From CAZEYT01 sp964516295 (GTDB lineage Bacteria > Verrucomicrobiota > Verrucomicrobiia > Chthoniobacterales > Terrimicrobiaceae), in assembly GCA_964516295.1 (NCBI GenBank), contig CAZEYT010000036.1:1-28913 (forward strand): 28,913 bases of DNA, read 5' to 3'. Numbering within the stretch: the first letter of the stretch is position 1; every line of letters starts with the position of its first letter. The notes under the pieces were generated by a model. It saw nothing but the letters and a program-made list of their open reading frames with translations. It ran no database searches and had not been told where the DNA came from. Made by a program: the position numbers and the translations under genes. Shown here one piece after another: positions 16,523 to 23,855 of the stretch.

Positions 16523-17323
16523 TCAGATGTTCTGCGCTTCGGAGATCATTCGACGGTAGCCCTCGAGGATCGTGAGGGTGGCGGTGACATGGGCACCCGC
16601 CTGGGCGGATTCTGCCGCCTTGGAGGGGGTTTCGAGCAGGATCTCGAACGGGCGCGGTTTCTGGGACGGCGGCGGGGAGAGGGCGCCGATGAGATCGTGT
16701 TGCCCCCGGAGTGGCGGAAGGCTCGCCGGCCCCGGCTCGAGTCCCAGCCCCAGTGACCCGGCGCGAAGGGCGGGCTCCAGAACATGCTGAAGAATTTGTG
16801 TGCCGCGGGTGAAGCCCTGCAGGCCGGTATCCGTTTCGGCCGAGGCGAGAACAACGACCCCGTCGAACGCCAATTTCATGAGCTGTCCTTCGAGCACGAG
16901 CACTTCGATTTCATCGCTTCCTCGCCAGAATTCGCGGTCCATGTCGGCGCCGCTCTGCAACCACCGGGCGCGGCGGGAGAAGCCCCACGGATTGCAGACG
17001 GGATAAACAAAGAGTTCGTAGCCGGTGGCGGCGGTCGGCGCTTGCTCGAGGCGTCGGAGCAATTCGAGAGCTCCGAACACGCCACCCGTATCCTCGCCAT
17101 GAATCCCGGCGAACACCCCCACCCTCAGGAAGGAACCCTGATCGCCCGGACCTGTGAAAAGGAATCGCGGGATCCGGCCCAGCGCTCCGCGGACATCGCG
17201 GTAGTCGAGGTGAGCGGAGAACAGCTGCGCGGACCTTGCGGCGAGTTCTTCGAGTGGTGCAACGACATCTCCGACCGCGCGCCGCCTTCCGTCCCGCTCA
17301 TGGTCGGATGCCGGGGCTTTCAT
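16523..17323 (-). CDS. M14 zinc carboxypeptidase-like protein, site apparently degenerate
   Basis: This 266-residue protein shows the outline of the M14 (carboxypeptidase/deacylase) family: a zinc motif GIHGEDTGG (His75, Glu78), a CNPWGFSRRAR segment at 110-120, DMDREFW at 127-133 where active members have D-x-N-R, and a candidate catalytic Glu231 in LLETPS. The third zinc ligand, a His expected after a strand like FDGVVVL, is not where I would place it; the segment reads LASAETDTG. Activity is therefore doubtful. It sits between the sulfate-binding protein gene (4-base overlap) and cysT (directly abutting), so it is translated with the transporter. I know of no role for M14 proteins in sulfate uptake; its substrate or partner is unknown. 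No signal peptide is evident. Confidence 0.75.
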   Translation of the reverse strand: MKAPASDHERDGRRRAVGDVVAPLEELAARSAQLFSAHLDYRDVRGALGRIPRFLFTGPGDQGSFLRVGVFAGIHGEDTGGVFGALELLRRLEQAPTAATGYELFVYPVCNPWGFSRRARWLQSGADMDREFWRGSDEIEVLVLEGQLMKLAFDGVVVLASAETDTGLQGFTRGTQILQHVLEPALRAGSLGLGLEPGPASLPPLRGQHDLIGALSPPPSQKPRPFEILLETPSKAAESAQAGAHVTATLTILEGYRRMISEAQNI

Positions 17324-18321
17324 TGCTTCTCCGGTGCGTAGATCTGATCGAAGACGCCGTCGTCATCGAAATGCACTTTCTGAGCGCTGTCCCAACCGCC
17401 GAAAACGTCGTCGACCTGTGCGAGCTCGATCTTGGGAAAGAGGTCTTGGTGTTTTTCCAGAGCCTCGGGCAACTTCGGGCGGAAGAAGTGTTTGACGGCA
17501 ATCTCCTGCCCGGCCGGCGACCACAGATACAGGAGATACTCGCGGGCCAGATCCGCGGTGCCATGCCGGGTGGCATTTTTCTCCACGACGGCCACCGGAG
17601 CGTCTGCCGCGATACTGAGCGAGGGATAGACGACCTCGTATTTGTCGGGATCGAAAACCCGCGAGATCTGCAGCGTTTCGCTCTCGAAGGTCAGCAAAAC
17701 GTCGCCTAGTCCTTTTTGCACAAAAGTATTTGTGGCAGCGCGTCCCCCGGCTTCCAGCACGGGAACATTCCGAAAAAGGGCCCTTACGAAATCGCGAGCC
17801 GATTTTTCATCGCCCGAATGGGCCTTCAGCGCCCACGCCCATGCCGCAAGGTGGCTGTAACGTCCATTTCCCGAGGTCTTGGGATTCGGAATAATGACCG
17901 AAACGCCGTCCCGGATAAGATCCGGCCAGTCGCGGATGTTCTTGGGATTTCCTTTTCGAACCAGGAAGACGATCGTCGAAAAATACGGCGCGCTCCCGTC
18001 AGGCAAAAGGGTCTTCCAATCTTCCGGGAGGAGACCCGCCCGAGCGAGGGCGTTGATGTCCGTATCCTGATTCATGGTGACCACATCGGCCTGCAAGCCA
18101 TCAATGACGGCCCGCGCCTGTTTGCTCGAGCCACCATGCGATTGGTCGATCTTCACCGACTTGCCGGTTTTGTTTTTCCAATGCTCGACAAAGGCCGGAT
18201 TGAAGTCGGCGTAGAACTCCCGGGTGACGTCGTACGAAACATTGAGGAGATCTTGCGCGACAGCGCTGGAGAGGAATCCGGCCGCGAGAGCGACGGAGAG
18301 AAAACGAGTCGAAACCTTCAT
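17320..18321 (-). CDS. sbp: Periplasmic sulfate-binding protein
   Basis: This 333-residue solute-binding protein has a clear signal peptide (MKVSTRFLSVALAAGFLSSAVA, with likely cleavage before QDLLNVSYD). Family motifs are SYDVTREFYADFNPAF near residue 29, QSHGGSSKQARAVIDGLQADVVTMNQ near 60-85, IPNPKTSGNGRY near 145 and a C-terminal FDQIYAP. It captures sulfate or thiosulfate in the periplasm and delivers it to CysTW. It follows cysK by 9 bases and overlaps the M14-like gene by 4. Sbp and CysP are close relatives and cannot be told apart here; the symbol is used for the function. Confidence 0.93.
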   Translation of the reverse strand: MKVSTRFLSVALAAGFLSSAVAQDLLNVSYDVTREFYADFNPAFVEHWKNKTGKSVKIDQSHGGSSKQARAVIDGLQADVVTMNQDTDINALARAGLLPEDWKTLLPDGSAPYFSTIVFLVRKGNPKNIRDWPDLIRDGVSVIIPNPKTSGNGRYSHLAAWAWALKAHSGDEKSARDFVRALFRNVPVLEAGGRAATNTFVQKGLGDVLLTFESETLQISRVFDPDKYEVVYPSLSIAADAPVAVVEKNATRHGTADLAREYLLYLWSPAGQEIAVKHFFRPKLPEALEKHQDLFPKIELAQVDDVFGGWDSAQKVHFDDDGVFDQIYAPEKQ

Positions 18322-18330
18322 AAGTCGGAC

Positions 18331-19299
18331 TCAAATGTCCCCGGCAACAGCTTTCCGTGCGTCTTCCGCAAGAGCGGTGCTGAGGTAGCGCTCGCCGGTG
18401 CTGCAACCAATGGTCACGATCAGTTTGCCGTGATTCTCCGGGCGGGCGGCGACTTGCAGCGAAGCCCAGACGTTGGCTCCGGTTGAGATTCCGACCAAAA
18501 TCCCCTCTTCCTTGGCAATCCGGCGTGCGGTGGCAATGGCATCCTCATTGGTCACGCGAACCACATCGTCCACGATGTCGAGGTTGAGATTCGCCGGGAC
18601 AAAGCCGGCTCCGGTTCCCTGGATCTTGTGAGGACCCGGCTTGACCGGTTCGCCGGCCCGGGTCTGCGAAATGACCGGCGAGTCATTCGGCTCGACGGCG
18701 ATTGCCCGGAAGGAAGGCTTCCGGGTCTTGATCACTTCGCTCACGCCGGTGATCGTTCCACCAGTACCGACGGCGGAAACCAAAAGATCAACCCTTCCCT
18801 CGGAATCATCCCAGATTTCCGAGGCGGTTGTCCGGCGGTGCACCTCGGGGTTGGCCGGGTTCTGAAATTGCTGCGGGATCCACGAGCCCGGGGTCTCGGC
18901 ATGGATTTGCTCCGCGCGGGCGATGGCGCCCTTCATCCCTTCGGCGGCCGGAGTCAGCACCAAGCGGGCCCCCAAAAGAGCCAGAAGTGTCCGGCGTTCG
19001 ACGCTCATGCTTTCGGGCATGGTAAGAATGAGCGGATATCCCTTCGCCGCAGCCACAAAAGCCAGCGCGATGCCAGTGTTTCCGGAAGTTGGTTCGATAA
19101 TCGTGGTCCCGGGCGTCAGGCGGCCGGATTTTTCCGCGTCCTCGATCATCGCCGCGCCAATCCGGTCTTTTACGCTCCCGAGCGGATTTGCGAACTCGGC
19201 CTTCAAGGCAATCGTCGCCGGCAGGCCTTCGGAGAGGCGGTTAAGTTTGATGAGCGGAGTCCGCCCGACCGTTGTGACAATGTTGGAATGAATAGCCAT
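18331..19299 (-). CDS. cysK: Cysteine synthase A (O-acetylserine sulfhydrylase)
   Basis: This 322-residue PLP enzyme joins sulfide to O-acetylserine to make cysteine. The cofactor lysine is Lys44 in NPLGSVKDRIG. The substrate loop EPTSGNTGIAL is near 69-79, the phosphate cradle GTGGTITG near 175-182, and IQGTGAGFVP near 225. Length is normal. It is the first gene of the sulfate operon, so the operon carries uptake and the last assimilation step but no reductases in this window. No Shine-Dalgarno is visible before the ATG. Two tandem copies of an 8-base unit lie immediately upstream (19305-19321). Confidence 0.95.
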   Translation of the reverse strand: MAIHSNIVTTVGRTPLIKLNRLSEGLPATIALKAEFANPLGSVKDRIGAAMIEDAEKSGRLTPGTTIIEPTSGNTGIALAFVAAAKGYPLILTMPESMSVERRTLLALLGARLVLTPAAEGMKGAIARAEQIHAETPGSWIPQQFQNPANPEVHRRTTASEIWDDSEGRVDLLVSAVGTGGTITGVSEVIKTRKPSFRAIAVEPNDSPVISQTRAGEPVKPGPHKIQGTGAGFVPANLNLDIVDDVVRVTNEDAIATARRIAKEEGILVGISTGANVWASLQVAARPENHGKLIVTIGCSTGERYLSTALAEDARKAVAGDI

Positions 19300-19473
19300 G
19301 AGTGTAGTAAAGATAGTAAAGCCCAGACCACTGCGGAAGATATACGATCACTCTTGTCGTTATTCATTGGGACGTCAAACGATTTTTTGAAAAGTGAACC
19401 CGGTCGACATGATCCCGGGATTCCGGCATCGTTTTGCTTGAAGCGCGCGTAGGAAAAACGGATAGCTCATGAA
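19300..19473. other. Divergent intergenic region between cysK and nuoE
   Basis: These 174 bases hold the outward promoters for the sulfate operon (minus) and nuoEF (plus). Beyond the tandem repeat next to cysK I cannot pick a convincing -35/-10 pair in either direction. A minus-strand TTGACG lies near 19370-19375, but no good partner sits at 16-18 bases. I found no riboswitch-like fold that I could support by eye. Confidence 0.5.
19305..19321. repeat. Tandem 8-base direct repeat upstream of cysK
   Basis: TAGTAAAG occurs at 19305-19312 and again at 19314-19321, with one base between the copies (period 9). On the coding strand this reads CTTTACTA twice, ending 5 bases before the cysK start codon. 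The position suggests a regulator site or a feature of the leader RNA of the sulfate operon. A chance repeat cannot be excluded. Confidence 0.4.
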
Positions 19474-20001
19474 ATGACAGAGACGACGACGCGACAGGCC
19501 GCGGAGGTGACCTCCGAATTTGAGGCGGAAATGGACGAACTCATTTCGCACTATCCGGTGTCCAAGCGCAGTGCGTCTCTCCCGCTGCTCCATGCTTGGC
19601 AGAATCAGTTCGGGTTTATTGACGACTCCGGGATCGAGTGGATTGCGGCGAAGTTGGATCTGACCCCGGTGAATATTCTGGAGTTGGTCACATTTTATCC
19701 GTGGTTCCGGCGCGAGGCAGCCGGGAAAACGATCATCCGTGTGTGTCGGACCCTCGCGTGCGCGATGGCGGGAAGCTACGAGGTGAAAGAAAAGTTCTGC
19801 CAGGCAGTCGGACTCGATGCCCATGCCGAGCATCACGGTTACGGCTCCGCTCCGCCGACTACCCCGGACGGTCGTTTCAGCGTGGAATTTGTCGAGTGTC
19901 TCGCCAGCTGCGGCAGTGCGCCGGTGGCTCTGATCAACGACGACCTTGTCGAAAACATTTCGCCGGAAGACGTCACCACCATCGTCGACCAATACAAATA
20001 A
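19474..20001 (+). CDS. nuoE: NADH dehydrogenase subunit E (24 kDa, 2Fe-2S)
   Basis: This 175-residue thioredoxin-like 2Fe-2S protein has an N-terminal helical part (SLPLLHAWQNQFGFID) and cluster ligands Cys91 and Cys96 (VCRTLACAMAG) and Cys142 and Cys146 (ECLASCGSAP), the spacing expected for cluster N1a. It works with NuoF in the NADH-oxidising module of complex I or of related NAD-linked hydrogenases and formate dehydrogenases. nuoF follows after 2 bases. The ATG at 19474 is the first in-frame start and gives the normal length. nuoG is absent downstream, so membership in complex I is likely but not shown here. Confidence 0.93.
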   Translation: MTETTTRQAAEVTSEFEAEMDELISHYPVSKRSASLPLLHAWQNQFGFIDDSGIEWIAAKLDLTPVNILELVTFYPWFRREAAGKTIIRVCRTLACAMAGSYEVKEKFCQAVGLDAHAEHHGYGSAPPTTPDGRFSVEFVECLASCGSAPVALINDDLVENISPEDVTTIVDQYK

Positions 20002-20003
20002 TC

Positions 20004-21362
20004 ATGGTTTCCCTTCTCCCGACCCCGCATCCCAAAGAGCGCCGGATCATTTTCGAAAACATCAGCAAGCCGGGCTACTCACCGGACATTGAGACCTACC
20101 TCGCGCACGGCGGGTATGAGTCGCTCAAAAAAGCGCTCACGATGAAGCCGGCCGAGATTATCGACGCTGTCAAAGCTGCCAACCTGCGCGGTCGCGGCGG
20201 TGCGGGGTTTCCTTGCGGGACGAAGTGGAGCTTTATTCGCCACGATGATGGAAAACCGCACTACATCGTGGTCAACGGTGACGAGTCCGAGCCGGGAACG
20301 TTCAAAGATCGCTACATCCTTCATCAGGACCCGCATCAATTGATCGAGGGACTGGCCATCGCGGCCTTCGCCACCAATACCCACCTCGCCTACATCTACA
20401 TCCGGTGCGAGTTTCCGCATGCGGCGAAGATCGTTTGGAATGCAATCAAGGAGGCACGGGCCGCCGGTTTTCTTGGAAAAAACATCCAAGGCTCCGGTTT
20501 TGACCTCGACATCTACGTTCATCAAGGGGCCGGTGCCTATATCTGCGGTGAAGAAACGAGCCTGCTGGAATCCCTCGAGGGCAAGCGTCCGTATCCGCGG
20601 ATCAAGCCTCCCTATTTCCCCGCGGTGCTCGGGCTCTACATGAAGCCGACCATCGTGAACAACGTGGAGACCCTTTGCCACGTGAAGCACATCATCCGCC
20701 TCGGCGCGGAGGAGTATGCGAAAATGGGGACGCCGGGTGATGGCGGCACCCGCACCCTGTGCGTGAGCGGAGATGTTGTCCGCCCGGGATTTTACGAACT
20801 GCCCTGCGGTGCCGTTACCCTCCGCGAGCTGATCTTCGACGTGTGTGGCGGACTCAAATCCGGACGCAACCTCAAAGCCGTCATACCCGGTGGCAGTTCG
20901 GCGAAAGTCATGCGCGCCGATGAGGTTTACAAAATCAAGGTCAAGGGACCCGACGGCCAGATGGTCGACAAGGAACTCCCCATGCTCGACGTTGTCATGG
21001 ACGCCTCCACCCTCCAATCCGTCGGCACGATGGTCGGCAGCGGCGGGGTCATGGTCATGGATGATTCGCGAGACATGGTTTGGGCGCTGAACAATCTCAA
21101 CCAATTCTACGCCCACGAGAGCTGCGGTCAGTGTACCCCGTGCCGGGAGGGCAGCCTCTGGATGTCGAAGGTCACCACCCGCATCATCGACAGCGGAGCC
21201 CGCGCGGATGATGCCGCGAAGCTGAAAAGCATCGCGGACAACATCGCCGGTCGCACCATTTGCGCCTTCGGCGAGGCCTGCTCGTGGCCGACCCAGAGTT
21301 TCCTCGCCAAGTTCCCGGAGGAATTCGCCGCCCGCGTAAAAGATCCGGTCCTGCCAGCCTGA
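20004..21362 (+). CDS. nuoF: NADH dehydrogenase subunit F (51 kDa, FMN and 4Fe-4S)
   Basis: This 452-residue NADH-binding subunit has the FMN/NADH Rossmann-like motif GRGGAGFPCGTKW (63-75), VVNGDESEPGTFKDR (89-103) and GEETSLLESLEGKRP (182-196). The 4Fe-4S (N3) ligands are Cys374, Cys377 and Cys380 in ESCGQCTPCREG and Cys420 in RTICAFG. The start at 20004, 2 bases after nuoE, leaves a family-like N-terminus; upstream codons in this frame overlap nuoE. There is no C-terminal ferredoxin extension of the kind seen in bifurcating hydrogenase subunits, which favours complex I. The next gene is an unrelated permease. Confidence 0.95.
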   Translation: MVSLLPTPHPKERRIIFENISKPGYSPDIETYLAHGGYESLKKALTMKPAEIIDAVKAANLRGRGGAGFPCGTKWSFIRHDDGKPHYIVVNGDESEPGTFKDRYILHQDPHQLIEGLAIAAFATNTHLAYIYIRCEFPHAAKIVWNAIKEARAAGFLGKNIQGSGFDLDIYVHQGAGAYICGEETSLLESLEGKRPYPRIKPPYFPAVLGLYMKPTIVNNVETLCHVKHIIRLGAEEYAKMGTPGDGGTRTLCVSGDVVRPGFYELPCGAVTLRELIFDVCGGLKSGRNLKAVIPGGSSAKVMRADEVYKIKVKGPDGQMVDKELPMLDVVMDASTLQSVGTMVGSGGVMVMDDSRDMVWALNNLNQFYAHESCGQCTPCREGSLWMSKVTTRIIDSGARADDAAKLKSIADNIAGRTICAFGEACSWPTQSFLAKFPEEFAARVKDPVLPA

Positions 21363-21405
21363 GCGAGCGGTCCGCGGGATTTTTCCCCGGGCCGTGGATT
21401 CCTCA

Positions 21406-22692
21406 ATGACCAAAAATTTCAGCCTCTTTCTGGCGCTTCGGTATCTCAAACCGAAAAGGACGTTTCTTTCGATCATCACGCTGATCTCGATCCTCGGCGT
21501 CACGCTGGGAATCATGGTGCTCATTTTGGTCATTTCGGTAATGACCGGCTTCGAGCAGGAACTCCGCCGAAAAGTCATCGGGTTTGATGCGCACGTCATC
21601 GTGTCGAATTCCGCGGTGATGGAAGACTGGGCTTCCGTGTCGAAAAACGCCTCCGCGAATCCACTCATTACCGCCGTCGCTCCCTTTGTGCAGGGTCCGG
21701 TGATCGTGGAGTTTCAGAACCGCCGCCTGGCCCCCAAGATCCGCGGGATTGAACCGGCGCTCGAGGAGAAGGTTGTCAACATCCGAGAGTTCCTCATCGA
21801 CGGCGACTACGACCTCGACGGCGACAAAACCATTCTTGGCTCGGAACTCGCGCGCACCTTGGGGGTCGGCGTTGGTGATAAGATCACGGTTTTCTCGCCC
21901 GGGAACATCAATGAGATCCTTGAAGAGCTCGACCGTTTGGAAAAAGCCGGTGACAACGCCGCCTCGGCCTCGGACCTGAAACAAATGATCCTTCCGACCG
22001 AACTCGAGGTCGCGGGAATTTTCGAAAGCGGACGCTATCTCTACGACAGCGAGTTTTTGCTTGTGCCCCTTCACATCGGTCAGGAGCTCTACAATCTCGG
22101 CGGAGCCGTGCACGGGCTCGCAATGAAGACAACCGACCCCTATCTGGCTCCGGAGGTTCGCGACGCCCTCAACGCCGAACTCAAACCACCCAACTACGCC
22201 CTCACCTGGATCGATCTCAACAAGCAAATCTTCGACGCCATCCGCATGGAGCGAAATGTCATGTTTTTCCTCCTCATGTTCATCATTCTTGTGGCCGCCT
22301 TCGGGATCATGAACACACTGATCACGGTGACCGTCCAAAAAACGCGCGAGATCGGCGTTATGAAAGCTCTCGGAGCCCAGACCCACCAAATCATCGGCGT
22401 TTTCCTCGCCCAGGGAATGGTGGTCGGCGTCTTCGGCACGATCACCGGACTTTTCCTTGGCATCACGACGGTCCAATACCGCAACGAAGTGAGCCAGTGG
22501 CTCGCGACCACGCTCAACGTCGAAGTTTTCCCACGCTCGGTTTACCAGTTCAGCGAGATCCCCGCCGAGATCGTCCCCTCCGATGTCGCGATTATCTGCA
22601 TGAGCGCGTTTGTCATCTGTTCCGTCGCCGCGTTGATTCCGGCTTGGTTCGCCGCCCGGCTCGACCCCGTGAAGGCCCTCCGCTTCGACTAG
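21406..22692 (+). CDS. LolC/LolE-type lipoprotein-releasing ABC permease
   Basis: This 428-residue inner-membrane protein of the MacB/LolCE type has an N-terminal helix (about 19-45, ISILGVTLGIMVLILVISVM) after the basic motif LRYLKPKR, a large periplasmic domain, then three C-terminal helices. GIMNTLITVTVQKTREIGVMKALGA is the family signature, and the protein ends ARLDPVKALRFD. LolC/E extracts lipoproteins from the inner membrane for transfer to the outer membrane. The ATG at 21406 is preferred over the GTG four codons upstream because MTKNFSLFLALRYL is the family's start. The ATPase LolD is not next to it in this window. The family does not let me choose between LolC and LolE. Confidence 0.88.
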   Translation: MTKNFSLFLALRYLKPKRTFLSIITLISILGVTLGIMVLILVISVMTGFEQELRRKVIGFDAHVIVSNSAVMEDWASVSKNASANPLITAVAPFVQGPVIVEFQNRRLAPKIRGIEPALEEKVVNIREFLIDGDYDLDGDKTILGSELARTLGVGVGDKITVFSPGNINEILEELDRLEKAGDNAASASDLKQMILPTELEVAGIFESGRYLYDSEFLLVPLHIGQELYNLGGAVHGLAMKTTDPYLAPEVRDALNAELKPPNYALTWIDLNKQIFDAIRMERNVMFFLLMFIILVAAFGIMNTLITVTVQKTREIGVMKALGAQTHQIIGVFLAQGMVVGVFGTITGLFLGITTVQYRNEVSQWLATTLNVEVFPRSVYQFSEIPAEIVPSDVAIICMSAFVICSVAALIPAWFAARLDPVKALRFD

Positions 22693-22702
22693 CAAGCAAC
22701 GT

Positions 22703-22864
22703 TCACGGCAACACGCGTTGAAATCGCGGATTTCCGCAGCCCTTGAACTCGCTCAGAATCCCGCTCACGCGCACCTCCGACCCGACGTAGCCTTCCCGTT
22801 TTTTCCCGTGGGAGATCCGGTAAACCCGGTCAAACAAAACCAGCGAGCCACGTTTCCGAAGCAT
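22703..22864 (-). CDS. Possible small protein, unrecognised
   Basis: This open frame could encode 53 residues from an ATG at 22864, or 84 from 22957. It reads MLRKRGSLVLFDRVYRISHGKKREG, followed by YVGSEVRVSGILSEFKGCGNPRFQRVLP. The codons favour G or C at third positions as in neighbouring genes, and the segment GYVGSEVRVSGIL would suit a small beta-barrel. GGAA lies at a possible ribosome-site distance before 22864. It would be convergent with the Lol permease, 10 bases apart. I recognise no family, and it may be chance. Confidence 0.3.
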   Translation of the reverse strand: MLRKRGSLVLFDRVYRISHGKKREGYVGSEVRVSGILSEFKGCGNPRFQRVLP

Positions 22865-22923
22865 TCGCCGTTTTCCAAAAAGCAGGTTCCGCGCAGCCCT
22901 CGCCGCACCCGCCGGGCCCTGCC

Positions 22924-22939
22924 TGGCATCGATTATGCT
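22924..22939 (+). promoter_or_regulatory. Possible sigma-54 (-24/-12) promoter for the pseudopilin cassette
   Basis: TGGCATCGATTATGCT has the invariant GG and GC doublets separated by 10 bases and matches the TGGCAY-N5-TTGCW pattern except at two positions. It points toward the cassette about 155 bases downstream. Pilin-type genes are often sigma-54 dependent in other bacteria. No upstream activator site was identified, so this is a candidate only. Confidence 0.3.
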
Positions 22940-22946
22940 CCTTCTC

Positions 22947-22964
22947 TGTGCATGCAATGTGCAT
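22947..22964. repeat. TGTGCAT direct repeat
   Basis: Two copies of TGTGCAT (22947-22953 and 22958-22964) lie 11 bases apart start to start, about one helical turn, directly downstream of the sigma-54-like element. The spacing would suit side-by-side binding of a regulator. No known operator was matched. Confidence 0.3.
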
Positions 22965-23093
22965 ACAACGGAATCCCGCGAGCCCCCAAATCGTTCGGAG
23001 GTCGCAGATTGTTTAACAGCACTTGCTTTGCGTTACGGAAATGTCACAAAACGTCCTTTGTCCGCTACGCTTCCCCACGCAATCGGTAGGGAT

Positions 23094-23777
23094 ATGAAGT
23101 TTCCGAAACATACCGCCGTCCGTCGGTCCGAAGGCTTCAGTCTTCTCGAACTTCTCGTCGTCATTGGCGTAGTCGCCATCATGATGTCCCTCCTCCTCCC
23201 CGCCGTTTCCGGGTTTTCCAGCACCGCCGGACGCCGCGGAGCCGTCAATATTCTCATGAACACCTTCGAGCAGGCCCGCGTCGCGGCGCTTGAGAGCGGC
23301 CAGACCGTTTATGTCGGCTTCGCCGATGCGGATTTTCCCGTCGAGGACATGCGCTACGCCGCGTTCGTGGTGTTCCGCGATCCCACCGATGAGGAAAAGC
23401 AGGCGACGCCCGGGAAATCCTACGTCATCCTCAAGCGCTGGACCCGACTTCCGAAAAACATCGCCTTCAAGTCCTTCCAATCCTCGCTCGTCGGCCAGAC
23501 CGCACATGACTTTGGAGCACCCCTCGCAAACGAGCTTCCCGTCGGTCACCGCGACGCCCGCATTCCATTTGTGGCCTTCAATTCCTCGGGAGCCGTCGAC
23601 CAGCCGAATTCGAATTTGCAGGTCTTTCTCTACGAAGGCTACTTCAGCAACGGCCGAGACAACATCACCCGCAACCGGAACGTTCAGGAAAGCAGCGCCG
23701 GGCTCTTCGAGAAGATCTCGCTCTCCCGCTACACCGGCCGTGCGCAATTGGAAATTACCGCGACCACCGGGACCTGA
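23094..23777 (+). CDS. Verru_Chthon cassette protein D (prepilin-like)
   Basis: This 227-residue type II pseudopilin-like protein has the leader MKFPKHTAVRRSEG, with cleavage expected between Gly14 and Phe15 and Glu19 at the +5 position (FSLLELLVVIGVVAIM). A hydrophobic helix follows, then a soluble domain with KSYVILKRWTRLP near residue 110. The ATG at 23094 is chosen because it gives a normal short basic leader; codons upstream would add 53 unrelated residues. It is first of four genes in the order D-B-C-A that I recognise as the Verru_Chthon cassette, whose function is unknown. By analogy with type IV pilus and type II secretion genes, the three prepilin-like members may build a short periplasmic filament. 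Confidence 0.82.
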   Translation: MKFPKHTAVRRSEGFSLLELLVVIGVVAIMMSLLLPAVSGFSSTAGRRGAVNILMNTFEQARVAALESGQTVYVGFADADFPVEDMRYAAFVVFRDPTDEEKQATPGKSYVILKRWTRLPKNIAFKSFQSSLVGQTAHDFGAPLANELPVGHRDARIPFVAFNSSGAVDQPNSNLQVFLYEGYFSNGRDNITRNRNVQESSAGLFEKISLSRYTGRAQLEITATTGT

Positions 23778-23816
23778 GGTCGCTCCCACCGGATGTTTCG
23801 AGTTTGTCTTGGCCGC

Positions 23817-23833
23817 CCCTCCTTGAAGGGAGG
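23817..23833. repeat. Hairpin between cassette genes D and B
   Basis: CCCTCC (23817-23822) and GGGAGG (23828-23833) form a 6-bp stem with a 5-base loop TTGAA, 23 bases before the start chosen for gene B. There is no following T-run, so it is unlikely to be an intrinsic terminator. It may affect mRNA stability or relative expression within the operon. Confidence 0.4.
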
Positions 23834-23855
23834 TCAGGCCCTGCAAGGACGCTGC

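Larger units (their letters stand above)
22693..23093. other. 400-base region between the Lol permease and the pseudopilin cassette
   Basis: No well-supported gene lies on the plus strand here. One possible small minus-strand gene occupies the first part. The rest holds a sigma-54-like element (22924-22939), a TGTGCAT direct repeat (22947-22964) and an AT-richer stretch before the cassette start at 23094. GAAATC and GATTTC (22720-22734) form a short hairpin just after the permease without a T-run, so it is not called a terminator. The cassette promoter most likely lies in this region. Confidence 0.55.

Noticed and set aside
21370..21395. GC-rich imperfect hairpin after nuoF
   Set aside because: The stem needs a bulge and a G-T pair, and the T-run is in the loop rather than after the stem, so it is not supported as a terminator.
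20079..21668. Minus-strand open frame of 529 codons
   Set aside because: It is antisense to nuoF and the start of the Lol permease, both of which have strong family motifs.
21403..22695. Minus-strand open frame of 430 codons
   Set aside because: It is a shadow of the Lol permease, with acidic low-complexity composition and no membrane or domain pattern.
22720..22740. Short overlapping palindromes after the Lol permease as a terminator
   Set aside because: The stems are only 5-6 bp and no T-run follows on either strand.
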